Positions 31,456-39,524 of a DNA stretch of 50,927 nucleotides are shown piece by piece. The DNA comes from Holophagaceae bacterium (GTDB taxonomy: Bacteria > Acidobacteriota > Holophagae > Holophagales > Holophagaceae). Made by a program: the position numbers and the translations under genes. Position 1 is the stretch's first letter, and each line of letters starts with the position of its first letter. The notes under the pieces are model-generated. The model ran no database searches and was not told where the DNA came from. It saw only the letters and a program-made list of their open reading frames with translations. Location: assembly GCA_025353305.1 (NCBI GenBank), contig JANXQX010000174.1:1-50927 (forward strand), given 5' to 3'.

Positions 31456-33693
31456 ATGGCCCAAAAACTTCCAAAATATCAAAATTCCAAGCCTGTTGAG
31501 GCTGATCGCACCGTGCGCCTTCCCCGGAAGGACCTGGGGCTTGAAAAGGATGAGCCCACCCAGGCTCTCCAAAAGGGTGTGCCCGCCGCCGACTCCACCC
31601 TGCGGTTGAAGCGGGATGAAATGTCATTCGAGGAACCCACGGTCGCCCTTAAAGCCAGCGTCCCCGCGGCGGACGCCACCGTGAGGTTGAAGCGGGATGA
31701 AATGTCATTCGAGGAACCCACGGTCGCCCTTAAAGCCGGCGTCCCTGCCGCGGATGCCACCGTGAGGTTGAAGCGGGATGAGATGTCATTGGAAGAACCC
31801 ACCCAGGCCCTCGAGCGCCCCAAGTTGCGGACCGCCATGGAGGTCATCGACGAGGCGACCCAGGTTGAGCCACCCCAGGCCAAGCCTTCAGTGATGATGC
31901 CGGATGGCACGGATATCCCATCCTGGGAAGAGACGACCCAGTTCTATACTCCTCCCGGCGGCCACTCGGAGACCACGACGAAGCTGTCGCGCTCTTTGGA
32001 GCCACCACCTGCGCCGGTGGACCCCAGTGATTCCATGGATGACACCTTCTCCAATGTTCCCATTCCAGTGTTGCCCCTGGCCAAAATGCCCGTACCCGCG
32101 GAAGCACCCGGCTTGATGCTGGTTTCGGAAATTGCTGAGACCGAGGAAGACACCCTGGTTCTGCCCGATATGCACGAACTGGATGAACTTCCGAACGCCA
32201 TGAAGGCCACCAGCGTGATGCCGGTGCTGGAAGCACCCGAAACTCAAGAAGAACTCGAGCCCATGGTAGCCACTCCCATTTTGCAGTCAGAGCCTTCGTC
32301 CGAGGCTGCCCAAGCACCTGAAATAATGGAAAAGACAATCATCCTGCATGTGGAGCCACCGCCCGCGCCCATGGAAAAGACCATGGTGCTGCCCGCGATG
32401 GAAGCGCCCGCGGCTGCCCAAGCGCCCGAGCCGATGGAAAAGACAGTTGTCCTGCAAGTGGAGCCACCGCCCGCACCCTTGGAAAAGACAATGCTGATGC
32501 CGGGGATGGAAGCGCCCGCGGCTGCCGAAGCGCCCGAGCCGATGGAAAAGACAGTTGTCCTGCATGTGGAGCCACCGCCCGCGCCTATGGAAAAGACCAT
32601 GGTGATGCCGGCGATGGAAACAACCGCGGCTGTGCAAGCACCCGAGCTGATGGAAGCTACGGCCATCATGCCCATTTCGGTAAGTGACCCATCGGCCTAC
32701 CTTACCCGCCAGGGCCAATCTCCCTGGTCCCCCTCCTCCGACTCCCTGGATACCTCCACTGTCTCCACACAATTCATGTCAGATTCCCTGCTTTCCAAGG
32801 CCAAGGAAGCCACCAGCCTCAACGCTGATTCAGCACTGGCTCCGGTGCCGCCGGAAGTCACGGCCATGGAAGACGATTCACCCCTGGCGAAGGCCACGGA
32901 TATTACTGCTGCACCCCATCCGATGCATCCATTGAGTCCAGCGCCGGATAGAACCGTGGACACTTCGATAGGCATGGTGGTGACTCCGTCCACCCTGCTC
33001 ATGCCCATCCAGCCTCCGCTCGACAAGACGGTACCCATCGAGCGCCCGACACCAGCCTCTACACCACCGGCCGCTCCCGGGGGATTGAGGCCAATGCCAA
33101 AGGCATCCCAGCCGATGCCTTCACGGCCGGTATCCAAGCCCGTGGAAACCAAGCCCAGCGTTTCAAGGGCTGCCGTTGCGCCGCCGTCAGTTCCGGGTTA
33201 CCCCGATCGTCAGATCCCAGCCCCACAGCCTCCAGCCCCACAGCCTCCAGCGACTAAATTCCAGACCAAGCCCATCCCGAGTCCGGTCAGGCTACCGAGC
33301 CCTGCTCCAATTCCAAGGGTGCCCAAGGTCACTCCAGCTGACAGCTCTTCGAAAGCGTGGATTCCGGTGGCCATCGGGCTATTGCTTCTGGTCATTGGAG
33401 GGATCTATTTCGCCTTTTTCAGGACTTCGCTGAAAACGAACACACCGCTGGTTGCCTTGCCCGGCCAGACCGCAGAACCCAGCTTGCCGGTTGCAGCCGA
33501 TATGCAAGGCACGCTGGCTCAAGCCAAGGCCGGCGATAGCAAGGCCATGCACATGCTTGGCGTGAGCTTCTACTACGGCCTCAACGTTCCCCAGAACAAA
33601 GCAGAGGGTCTGCGATGGATGCGCAAGGCAGCCGAGGCGGGCAATGAAAAAGCCAAGAGCGATCTTCGACAGATGGAGTCCCGGGGACGCTGA
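31456..33693 (+). CDS. Repeat-rich membrane protein with many Thr-x-x-aliphatic motifs and a Sel1 repeat
   Basis: This 745-residue protein is mostly a long disordered, acidic, Pro/Ala-rich cytoplasmic region (1 to about 630). One membrane helix follows (about 633-655, WIPVAIGLLLLVIGG), then a short exported domain with one Sel1-like repeat (AMHMLGVSFYYGLNVPQNKAEGLRWMRKAAEAG). The disordered part holds about twenty sites of the form acidic-x-Thr-x-x-aliphatic, such as DATVRL, EPTVAL, EKTMVL, EKTVVL and DKTVPI. It also contains two sets of long tandem repeats. Such sites resemble targets of Ser/Thr kinases read by FHA domains (pThr-x-x-Ile/Leu/Val). No Shine-Dalgarno sequence is clear at ATG 31456, and a TTG at 31432 is an alternative start. 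I do not know a named family for it. Confidence 0.75.
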   Translation: MAQKLPKYQNSKPVEADRTVRLPRKDLGLEKDEPTQALQKGVPAADSTLRLKRDEMSFEEPTVALKASVPAADATVRLKRDEMSFEEPTVALKAGVPAADATVRLKRDEMSLEEPTQALERPKLRTAMEVIDEATQVEPPQAKPSVMMPDGTDIPSWEETTQFYTPPGGHSETTTKLSRSLEPPPAPVDPSDSMDDTFSNVPIPVLPLAKMPVPAEAPGLMLVSEIAETEEDTLVLPDMHELDELPNAMKATSVMPVLEAPETQEELEPMVATPILQSEPSSEAAQAPEIMEKTIILHVEPPPAPMEKTMVLPAMEAPAAAQAPEPMEKTVVLQVEPPPAPLEKTMLMPGMEAPAAAEAPEPMEKTVVLHVEPPPAPMEKTMVMPAMETTAAVQAPELMEATAIMPISVSDPSAYLTRQGQSPWSPSSDSLDTSTVSTQFMSDSLLSKAKEATSLNADSALAPVPPEVTAMEDDSPLAKATDITAAPHPMHPLSPAPDRTVDTSIGMVVTPSTLLMPIQPPLDKTVPIERPTPASTPPAAPGGLRPMPKASQPMPSRPVSKPVETKPSVSRAAVAPPSVPGYPDRQIPAPQPPAPQPPATKFQTKPIPSPVRLPSPAPIPRVPKVTPADSSSKAWIPVAIGLLLLVIGGIYFAFFRTSLKTNTPLVALPGQTAEPSLPVAADMQGTLAQAKAGDSKAMHMLGVSFYYGLNVPQNKAEGLRWMRKAAEAGNEKAKSDLRQMESRGR
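31576..31818 (+). repeat. Three 81-bp tandem coding repeats
   Basis: Three near-identical units encode 27-residue repeats of the type GVPAADATVRLKRDEMSFEE followed by PTVALKA. The first two are almost identical at the DNA level, implying recent expansion. Each unit carries two Thr-x-x-Leu sites. Confidence 0.9.
32320..32643 (+). repeat. Three 108-bp tandem coding repeats
   Basis: Three units encode 36-residue repeats built as EPMEKTVVLHVEPPPAPMEK plus TMVMPAMEAPAAAQAP. They are highly similar at the DNA level, with small differences (EIMEKTIIL in the first, LEKTMLM in the second). Each has two EKT sites. Confidence 0.88.
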
Positions 33694-33707
33694 TCGGGTG
33701 GAAGTGT

Positions 33708-34005
33708 CTCAGAGCATGTCTTAAAATTCCCCCGCGCCACGACGGCCGTGGATGCTGGCCCCGTCCCTCCCACGTATCGAAGGCCGCACTGCGGCCTTCT
33801 CCCGCGGCAGAGCCGCGGCCACGGGCCCCTGGCTGGGGCGGCGGGCATCGCGGGGCTGCGTTACCCTCCCTTGGCATAGAGCCGATAGGCCGTGGTCGGC
33901 TGCCTTCTTGGTATTGGCTCCGCCGATACGCAAGACATACCGACGTCTGCCCTGCTCGCCCGGTGTTCCTAGCGCAGCACGGGGGATTTTAAGACACGCT
34001 CTTAG
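33708..34005. repeat. Intergenic repeat element B with terminal inverted repeats
   Basis: The 298-base element begins CTCAGAGCATGTCTTAAAAT and ends with the inverse of CTAAGAGCGTGTCTTAAAAT, each followed by CCCCCG. Its right end supplies the stop codon of uvrC (34002-34004). Inside are hairpins GTATTGGCTCCGCCGATAC, GGCCGCACTGCGGCC and CGCGGCAGAGCCGCGG. The reverse complement of about 33840-33965 closely matches the core of element A (18825-19102), although the terminal repeats differ. It has no transposase and no convincing gene. With the flanking bases it fills the 308-base gap between the Thr-motif protein and uvrC. Confidence 0.85.
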
Positions 34006-35810
34006 GTCGAAGGCATGCGCCAGGCCAGCACTTTTGCGGTCGCGGCGGTACCAATGGCCGCACGGAGATCTTCTTCCGGCACGGCCCGGATCGCTCCGAC
34101 ACTTCCGAAGGATTGAAGCAGTTTTTTCGCAGTGGCAGGACCGACTCCTGGAATCTGCGTCAGCTCGGTCTGGAGGGTGCGTTTGGCCCTCAGCTTCCGG
34201 TGGTAGGTGACCGCGAAACGATGGGCTTCATCTCGGATGCGCTGGAGCAATTGAAGCACCGGTGAGGATTTCGGAATGCGGAACGGCTCGCTCCGGCCCG
34301 GCCGGAAGACCAGTTCTTCTTTCTTGGCGAGGCTGGCCAGTTCCAGGTGATCGAGGCCGAGTTCCTTCAGCGCGGTCTCGGCGGCATGCAATTGACCCAG
34401 GCCACCGTCAATGAGAACCAGGTTCGGGAACTCCTGGCCTTCCTCCTTCAATCGCTTGTAGCGGCGGGTGACGGCCTCATGCATGTTGGCGAAATCGTCG
34501 TTCTGCTCATTGCTCATCTTGAAACGGCGGTACCTGGCCTTGTCGGGGATACCCTCAGTGAAGACCACGCAGCTTGCCACCACTTCGCGGCCCTGGCCGT
34601 GGCTGATGTCGAAGCATTCCATGTGACGGGGAACGTGGGAGATGCCAAGGAACGCCTGCAATCCTTCCAGCACGGCCTCGTTCAGACGCACGGGCTCGAA
34701 CTTGCGTTCCAGGGCCATCCGGGCGTTTTCCTGGGCCATGGAAAGCAGGTCCACTTTTTCGCCCTTTTTGGGGATTTGGATAATGGGTTTTGTTCCCCTC
34801 AGGTTGCCTAGCCAATTCCTCAACAGGCCTGACTGTTCTGGATCCACCTCCACCAGGATCCTTGCCGGGACTGGTTCCACGGTATAGACCCGCTGCAGTA
34901 CCGCGGCCAACACAGCGCCATCGAAGGTCTCGATATCGTCCAGAATGTATTCATGACGGTTCACCATGCGGCCTTCCCGCATGACCAGGCGATGCACGCA
35001 GGCCCGCCCATCCAGCACCGCCGATCCGTACAGGTCCATGTCCTCCTGATCGGAACTGGCCGCCTTCTGCCGGGTGAACCAGGCATCCAGCTGCTGCAGC
35101 GTGTCGCGGTGGTGGGCCGCCAGTTCGAAGGCGGAAACTTCGGCAGCCTTCCACATGGCTGCTTCCAATCTTGATTTCAGTTCATCGCGCTTGCCTTCCA
35201 GAAAGAGCTTCGCCTCTTTCGCCTGCTCGGCATAGATTTCCTGCGACACCACGCCGATGCAGGGCGCCGTGCATCGGTGCAGCTGGTACTTCAGACAAGC
35301 GCGGCCCCTTTTGCCATCGATGTCGATGTCGCAATCTCGAATCTGGAAGAACCGGTAGACCAGTTCCGCTGTGCGATAGGCTGTGCTCGCAGGAAAAAAA
35401 GGGCCGAAGTAATAGGCCTTGTCCTTGAGCACTTTCCGGGTCACGTAGACCTTGGGGAAGGCCTCCCGCGTGAGCTTCACATAGGGATAGCTCTTGTCAT
35501 CGCGGAGCAGGATGTTGAAGGGTGGTCGATGTTCCTTGATCAGGTTGTTTTCAAGGACCAGGGCTTCCAGTTCCGTCTCGCAGACGATGAATTCCAGATC
35601 CCAGATGCGGGCCACCAGCCGCCGGGTCTTGGCGTCTTTGGGTGCTGCGGTGAAGTAGGACTTCACACGGTTCCGAAGCACCTTGGCTTTGCCGATGTAG
35701 AGCAGATTCCCTTCCACATCGTGATAAAGGTAGCAGCCGGGCTGCGTGGGCAGATCCGGAAGTTTCCGCTGGAGAAAGGGACTCGTTAAGAGGTTCGTTC
35801 GGGGCGCCAC
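34002..35810 (-). CDS. uvrC: Excinuclease ABC subunit C
   Basis: This 602-residue nuclease makes both incisions in nucleotide-excision repair together with UvrA and UvrB. Domains in order are: a GIY-YIG endonuclease (about 18-95, with GCYLYH and LLYIGKAKVLRNRVKSYF), a Cys-containing stretch (CLKYQLHRCTAPCIG), a UVR-type helical region (about 200-235), the RNase H-like C-terminal endonuclease (about 380-540, ECFDISHGQG and VLIDGGLGQL), and tandem helix-hairpin-helix motifs (IPGVGPATAKKLL). It starts at GTG 35810. Length is normal. The final codons and stop lie inside the right end of repeat element B. Confidence 0.95.
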   Translation of the reverse strand: MAPRTNLLTSPFLQRKLPDLPTQPGCYLYHDVEGNLLYIGKAKVLRNRVKSYFTAAPKDAKTRRLVARIWDLEFIVCETELEALVLENNLIKEHRPPFNILLRDDKSYPYVKLTREAFPKVYVTRKVLKDKAYYFGPFFPASTAYRTAELVYRFFQIRDCDIDIDGKRGRACLKYQLHRCTAPCIGVVSQEIYAEQAKEAKLFLEGKRDELKSRLEAAMWKAAEVSAFELAAHHRDTLQQLDAWFTRQKAASSDQEDMDLYGSAVLDGRACVHRLVMREGRMVNRHEYILDDIETFDGAVLAAVLQRVYTVEPVPARILVEVDPEQSGLLRNWLGNLRGTKPIIQIPKKGEKVDLLSMAQENARMALERKFEPVRLNEAVLEGLQAFLGISHVPRHMECFDISHGQGREVVASCVVFTEGIPDKARYRRFKMSNEQNDDFANMHEAVTRRYKRLKEEGQEFPNLVLIDGGLGQLHAAETALKELGLDHLELASLAKKEELVFRPGRSEPFRIPKSSPVLQLLQRIRDEAHRFAVTYHRKLRAKRTLQTELTQIPGVGPATAKKLLQSFGSVGAIRAVPEEDLRAAIGTAATAKVLAWRMPST

Positions 35811-35827
35811 TCTCTGAGTTTAACGGC

Positions 35828-36025
35828 CTATGAGCGTTTGAAGGCCCGCCGGATCATGATCAGCAGGAAGAGCGCGAAGGCACCCATCACGATCATGCCC
35901 CAGTTCTCATTGGAGAAATCGCCGAGGTGCGACCGGTAGTTGGTGGTCTTCTGGGCGGGGTCGCCGGTGGAATCGCTGGGGGTTTCCTGCAACAAGGCAA
36001 GGACGGGATGGGCTGGGAGCTGCAT
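35828..36025 (-). CDS. Small single-helix membrane protein, unknown function
   Basis: This 65-residue protein has a polar N-terminal half and a C-terminal membrane helix (about 42-60, GMIVMGAFALFLLIMI) followed by a basic RRAFKRS tail. It lies 17 bases upstream of uvrC and 30 bases after the DUF1648 protein gene, all on the same strand, so it may be part of one unit. No family is recognised and no strong ribosome-binding site is seen. Confidence 0.5.
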   Translation of the reverse strand: MQLPAHPVLALLQETPSDSTGDPAQKTTNYRSHLGDFSNENWGMIVMGAFALFLLIMIRRAFKRS

Positions 36026-36055
36026 GGCGGACTTTCAGGGACTGGGGTGTCGATT

Positions 36056-36712
36056 CTAGCGTGCCGTGAGCATAGGGATGGCCAAGATGACCATGGGGAG
36101 CAGGCAAAGCAGTCCCATGACGAACCAGGCCGCAGGCCGGGCGAAGTTCAGGGTCCAGCCCATGCCGAGGCGCTTGGGAACCCAGAGCCTGGGATCCCCG
36201 GGGTTCACGTAGAACATTCCCCACTTCCAGAGCCTCCTCACCTCCTCGGAAGCGTGGAGGTAACCAAGGCGCACCATTAAGCCAAGCCCAAGAAAGAGCA
36301 AGACCAGGAATACGCTGAGGATGGGCCAGAAAACGGCGAGCCCATGGACCGGAATCAGCACCATCAAACTCATGAGCACGAGAACACCCAGCACTGTGAG
36401 ACCGCGCATGGGAGCCATGCAGCGCCGCTGCAGGGCGGATCGCTCAAGGTCCGAGGGCGCCGACCAGGTCCCAACCAACACCAGCAGCACCCAGAACACG
36501 AAGGGAAGACCGAACATGAGCCAAGGGGCCATGGCTTTGGGTGTCCAGCCGTTGGGCTGGCCATTCAGCCCGAAGTGGGTGGGCAAGGGGTCAGGCAGGC
36601 GATCCCAGAGGGTCCGGCATAGCCCCAGCAGGCCTGCGGCTCCCAGGAGCGGCAGCAGGTCCCAGCGGCCCAGCACTGTGCCGCGTCCGGATTCTGGTTG
36701 AGTTGGGTTCAT
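36056..36712 (-). CDS. DUF1648/DUF5808-type membrane protein (SdpI-like)
   Basis: This 218-residue membrane protein has about five helices. The first block (about 15-75) matches DUF1648: RLPDPLPTHFGLNGQPNGW, in which the PxHF and W residues are diagnostic. The segment WKWGMFYVNPGDPRLWVPKRLGMGWTLNF is the DUF5808 pattern. Related proteins include the SdpI immunity family and YwiB/YtrX-type proteins, but function is unknown here. It starts 124 bases from the divergent metallo-hydrolase gene. Confidence 0.75.
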   Translation of the reverse strand: MNPTQPESGRGTVLGRWDLLPLLGAAGLLGLCRTLWDRLPDPLPTHFGLNGQPNGWTPKAMAPWLMFGLPFVFWVLLVLVGTWSAPSDLERSALQRRCMAPMRGLTVLGVLVLMSLMVLIPVHGLAVFWPILSVFLVLLFLGLGLMVRLGYLHASEEVRRLWKWGMFYVNPGDPRLWVPKRLGMGWTLNFARPAAWFVMGLLCLLPMVILAIPMLTAR

Positions 36713-36836
36713 TCGGGTTCCTCCGCCTCAACCGACGATAGATCATTGCCGTGATGCATCAAGCGGATGCCGGCAAAATCGGAATCTCCTCCGCCGGACC
36801 GGGGCTTCCGAGCGGCAAGCGGTTTAATCTGGGGTC

Positions 36837-37463
36837 ATGTTGAAACTCGACTCTTTCCCCGTGGGTCCCCTTGGGTGCAACTGCAGCCTGCTGTGGGATG
36901 CGGATACTGGCATAGGAATTGTCGTGGACCCTGGTGGCGATGGCCAGAAGATCCGCACCCGCGTGGAGAAGGCAGGCTTCCGTGTGGAGGCACTGTTGCA
37001 CACCCACGCCCACTTCGATCATGTCGGCGCCACCAAGGAACTGCAGGATCTTTGGCAATGCCCGGCCTACCTGCATCAGGGTGATGGCTTCCTTATCGCG
37101 AATCTGGATCTGCAGACCGGTGGATTCGGCTTCAAATCCATTCCCAGGCCCGAGATGCGGGACCTCAATGCCGGTGATCATTTCGAAGGTCTGACAACAC
37201 TTCATACACCGGGCCATACACCAGGCTCCTGTTGCTTCCACGGCGACTTCGAGAAGGGAAAGGTGGTGCTGGCCGGCGACACGTTGTTCTGCGGCGGCAT
37301 CGGCCGCACGGATCTCTGGGGTGGAGACTTCGGGCAGCTGGAACAGAGCCTCCGATCCCAGCTCTATGTGCTGGACGAAGGGGCGCTGGTGATTCCAGGC
37401 CATGGGCCAGCCACCACCATCGGCGATGAGGCTGAAAACAATCCCTTTGTTCGGAGAATCTAG
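36837..37463 (+). CDS. Metallo-beta-lactamase-fold hydrolase (glyoxalase II-like)
   Basis: This 208-residue cytoplasmic enzyme has the di-metal motif THAHFDH (His57, His59, Asp61, His62), the third-strand His in TPGHTPGS, the metal-bridging Asp in LAGDTLF and the final His in IPGHGP. This is the typical layout of YcbL/GloB-like thioester hydrolases, which lack the longer C-terminal domain of true glyoxalase II. The substrate is probably a glutathione or other thiol ester, but the sequence cannot prove it. It is convergent with the SPFH gene pair, with only a five-base gap. Confidence 0.82.
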   Translation: MLKLDSFPVGPLGCNCSLLWDADTGIGIVVDPGGDGQKIRTRVEKAGFRVEALLHTHAHFDHVGATKELQDLWQCPAYLHQGDGFLIANLDLQTGGFGFKSIPRPEMRDLNAGDHFEGLTTLHTPGHTPGSCCFHGDFEKGKVVLAGDTLFCGGIGRTDLWGGDFGQLEQSLRSQLYVLDEGALVIPGHGPATTIGDEAENNPFVRRI

Positions 37464-37468
37464 CTGCT

Positions 37469-38389
37469 TCAATTTCTCGAAGGTGCTGGTTTGGATGGCT
37501 TGGGATCCGAAGTAGCGGCCAGCAGGTTATTGAGCAATGGTTGGCCAGCAGGGATGAGCGTGATGGCTGCGCCACTCTCCAGGATCCGCTGGGTCTCCAG
37601 GACGTTGAACATGGCTTCGGACACAGCGGGATCGCGGGATATCTCATTCAACGCGGCGCCGACAATCTGGGGCCGGATGGCGCCGGCCTTGCCGAATTCC
37701 GCCGCAGCCTGGCGCTCGGCGGTGCTGCTGATGATGTTCACCTGATTGGTGCCGTCCTGCTTGATGGACGAGGTCACCTGGCGCAGCCGGTTCACGACCT
37801 TGCTCTCGATCTGGCGGATCATGTCGTGATCCCGGAAATGCACCTTCCGGATGTAGATCGAGCCTAGCCGGTAGCCCCAGTCATGGGATTGCGGTGACAC
37901 CTCGTCACGCACGGTCTGGCTCATGGTGTGGCGGTTGGCCATCATGTCGCTCAGGGGCATGTTGCTGAGGCAGCGCACCGTGGAATTGCTGACGTTCGCG
38001 GCAAGAGAGCCTCTTGGGTCAGTGTTCTTGAACAGGTAGGCCACGGGATCGCTGATGAACATTTCGTACCAGATGCCGATGCCCATGGGCGCGCCTTCTT
38101 CAGAGTTGACGGGCTGGCTGCGGAGGTATTCCTGGTCCAGCCGCAGGTCGATGTCGTAGCACCGGCCGACCCAGTTGATGAACAAGGCGCGCCAACCGAG
38201 CTTGATCCACAGGAAGTGCAGGCCAGGCTCGTCCAGCACGGCGATCACCTTCCCGAAGAGCACGTAAACCTTGCAACGGCGCTCCTGGACGATGGCATAA
38301 AAGCCGAACATCCGGGAAAGGGCGAAAAGGATGGGCACGCCGATGAAGCAGGCGAGAAATGTCGCGGCGGCGGCGATGAGAGTAAGCAT
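37469..38389 (-). CDS. SPFH/band 7 domain membrane protein (second in pair)
   Basis: This 306-residue protein has an N-terminal membrane helix (about 3-28) and an SPFH domain (about 32-215) starting IVQERRCKVYVLFGKVIAVLDEPGLH. A helical tail with an Ala-rich stretch (TAERQAAAEFGKAGAI) follows, and the end is Pro/Ser-rich. SPFH proteins form oligomeric rings that organise membrane microdomains. AGGAGG lies 7 bases before ATG 38389, which overlaps the stop codon of the preceding SPFH gene (TGATG), so the two are coupled and probably form a hetero-oligomer, like HflK/HflC. It is not close enough to either to name. Confidence 0.82.
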   Translation of the reverse strand: MLTLIAAAATFLACFIGVPILFALSRMFGFYAIVQERRCKVYVLFGKVIAVLDEPGLHFLWIKLGWRALFINWVGRCYDIDLRLDQEYLRSQPVNSEEGAPMGIGIWYEMFISDPVAYLFKNTDPRGSLAANVSNSTVRCLSNMPLSDMMANRHTMSQTVRDEVSPQSHDWGYRLGSIYIRKVHFRDHDMIRQIESKVVNRLRQVTSSIKQDGTNQVNIISSTAERQAAAEFGKAGAIRPQIVGAALNEISRDPAVSEAMFNVLETQRILESGAAITLIPAGQPLLNNLLAATSDPKPSKPAPSRN

Positions 38390-39375
38390 CACTTCACCTC
38401 CTTCATCAGGCGGCCAGCTTGGGCATAGAGCCCGAGCCCGACGTTCCTGACATAGGCACCCAGCGCGGCTTCACCCCCATTGGCCTTGAGCTCGGCGAGC
38501 TGCGAAGCCATGAGGCGAAGCGGTTCCACCTCCGCCTGGGCTTTGAGGGTTTCGATCTCCACGGCCCTTCTCGACTGGACGATTTTCTGGTCCGCGGAGG
38601 CCTGAGCCAGGCTGATGTCGGAGGACACCTGGTTGTGGGCTGTGTTGATTGCCGCCAGGGCCGATTCCACTTCCTGGGGCGGATCGATGCTTGTGATGAG
38701 CGATGCGTCCAGTTGGACGCCATAGCGGGCCGCGGAGGAACCGCACTCCTTATCCATGTGCTCGTTGATATCGCGAAGGTTTTTCCGCAGGTCATTTATG
38801 GAAATGCCCGTCTGGATGGCAGGCGTGCCGTCGGCGGCGTTCGGCGCTTCGAAGTTGGCGATGCGCTCCCGCAGCACCGACACGAAGTAGCCCATCACAT
38901 GCGCGATGGGATTCTTCACTCCGAATATGTAGGCGTAGAGATTCCGTTCGCTGATCTTGAAACGGATCTGTCCCGAGAGACCCGTATTGAGCTGGTCCTT
39001 GGTGACGGCCTCCAGCACAGTGCCGCTGTTGTTGGCGCTGGGCGTCATGGGGTCGTAGGCCATGCTGACAGTCTCAGTGGCGATGGAGACCTTGTAGACC
39101 TGCTCCCAGGGCCACTTGAAGTAGGGCCCGCCGGGCGGGATCACACGGACTTGAGGATAGGTGTAGCGCAATATTTCGTCGGCATTGAGGGATGCCGAGA
39201 TGGGATCCTCGGCAGTGGTGGCGTCCCCCAGGCGCTGGGCCCGGCCGAATGATGTCTTCACTGCGCGCTCGTTCTGGTTAACAGTGAAAATCCCCGCCAC
39301 CAGATAGCGCACAAGAAACCAGGCGATGAATCCGATCAGGAGTCCAAGGGAAATTCCTGCAGTGAGTTCGGGCAT
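38389..39375 (-). CDS. SPFH/band 7 domain membrane protein (first in pair)
   Basis: This 328-residue protein has a membrane helix (about 7-30) and an SPFH domain beginning FTVNQNERAVKTSFG, with a long insertion around the QVYKV strand. A coiled-coil C-terminal region rich in Ala and Glu follows (AINTAHNQVSSDISLAQ, then RRAVEIETLKAQAEVEPLR). I chose ATG 39375 because GGAG lies 9 bases upstream; the frame is open 27 codons further but without family likeness. It is larger than its downstream partner and divergent from a third SPFH gene. Confidence 0.82.
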   Translation of the reverse strand: MPELTAGISLGLLIGFIAWFLVRYLVAGIFTVNQNERAVKTSFGRAQRLGDATTAEDPISASLNADEILRYTYPQVRVIPPGGPYFKWPWEQVYKVSIATETVSMAYDPMTPSANNSGTVLEAVTKDQLNTGLSGQIRFKISERNLYAYIFGVKNPIAHVMGYFVSVLRERIANFEAPNAADGTPAIQTGISINDLRKNLRDINEHMDKECGSSAARYGVQLDASLITSIDPPQEVESALAAINTAHNQVSSDISLAQASADQKIVQSRRAVEIETLKAQAEVEPLRLMASQLAELKANGGEAALGAYVRNVGLGLYAQAGRLMKEVK

Positions 39376-39524
39376 CGGGTGACTCCATTGGTGTTGTTCC
39401 CTGAGTGTAGCCAAAGCAATTCGAACTGAACTGTGCTGTCGGGCACGATCAGGCAATCACCCTCGGTACTGGCGCCGGCAATATCCCCTTCATGCGAAGA
39501 TAGGCCATCTTTCCGGAGGACGTT

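Noticed and set aside
33721..33933. Minus-strand frame inside repeat element B
   Set aside because: It shares a short peptide with the frame in element A only because the DNA cores match; no ribosome-binding site and no conserved full-length product.
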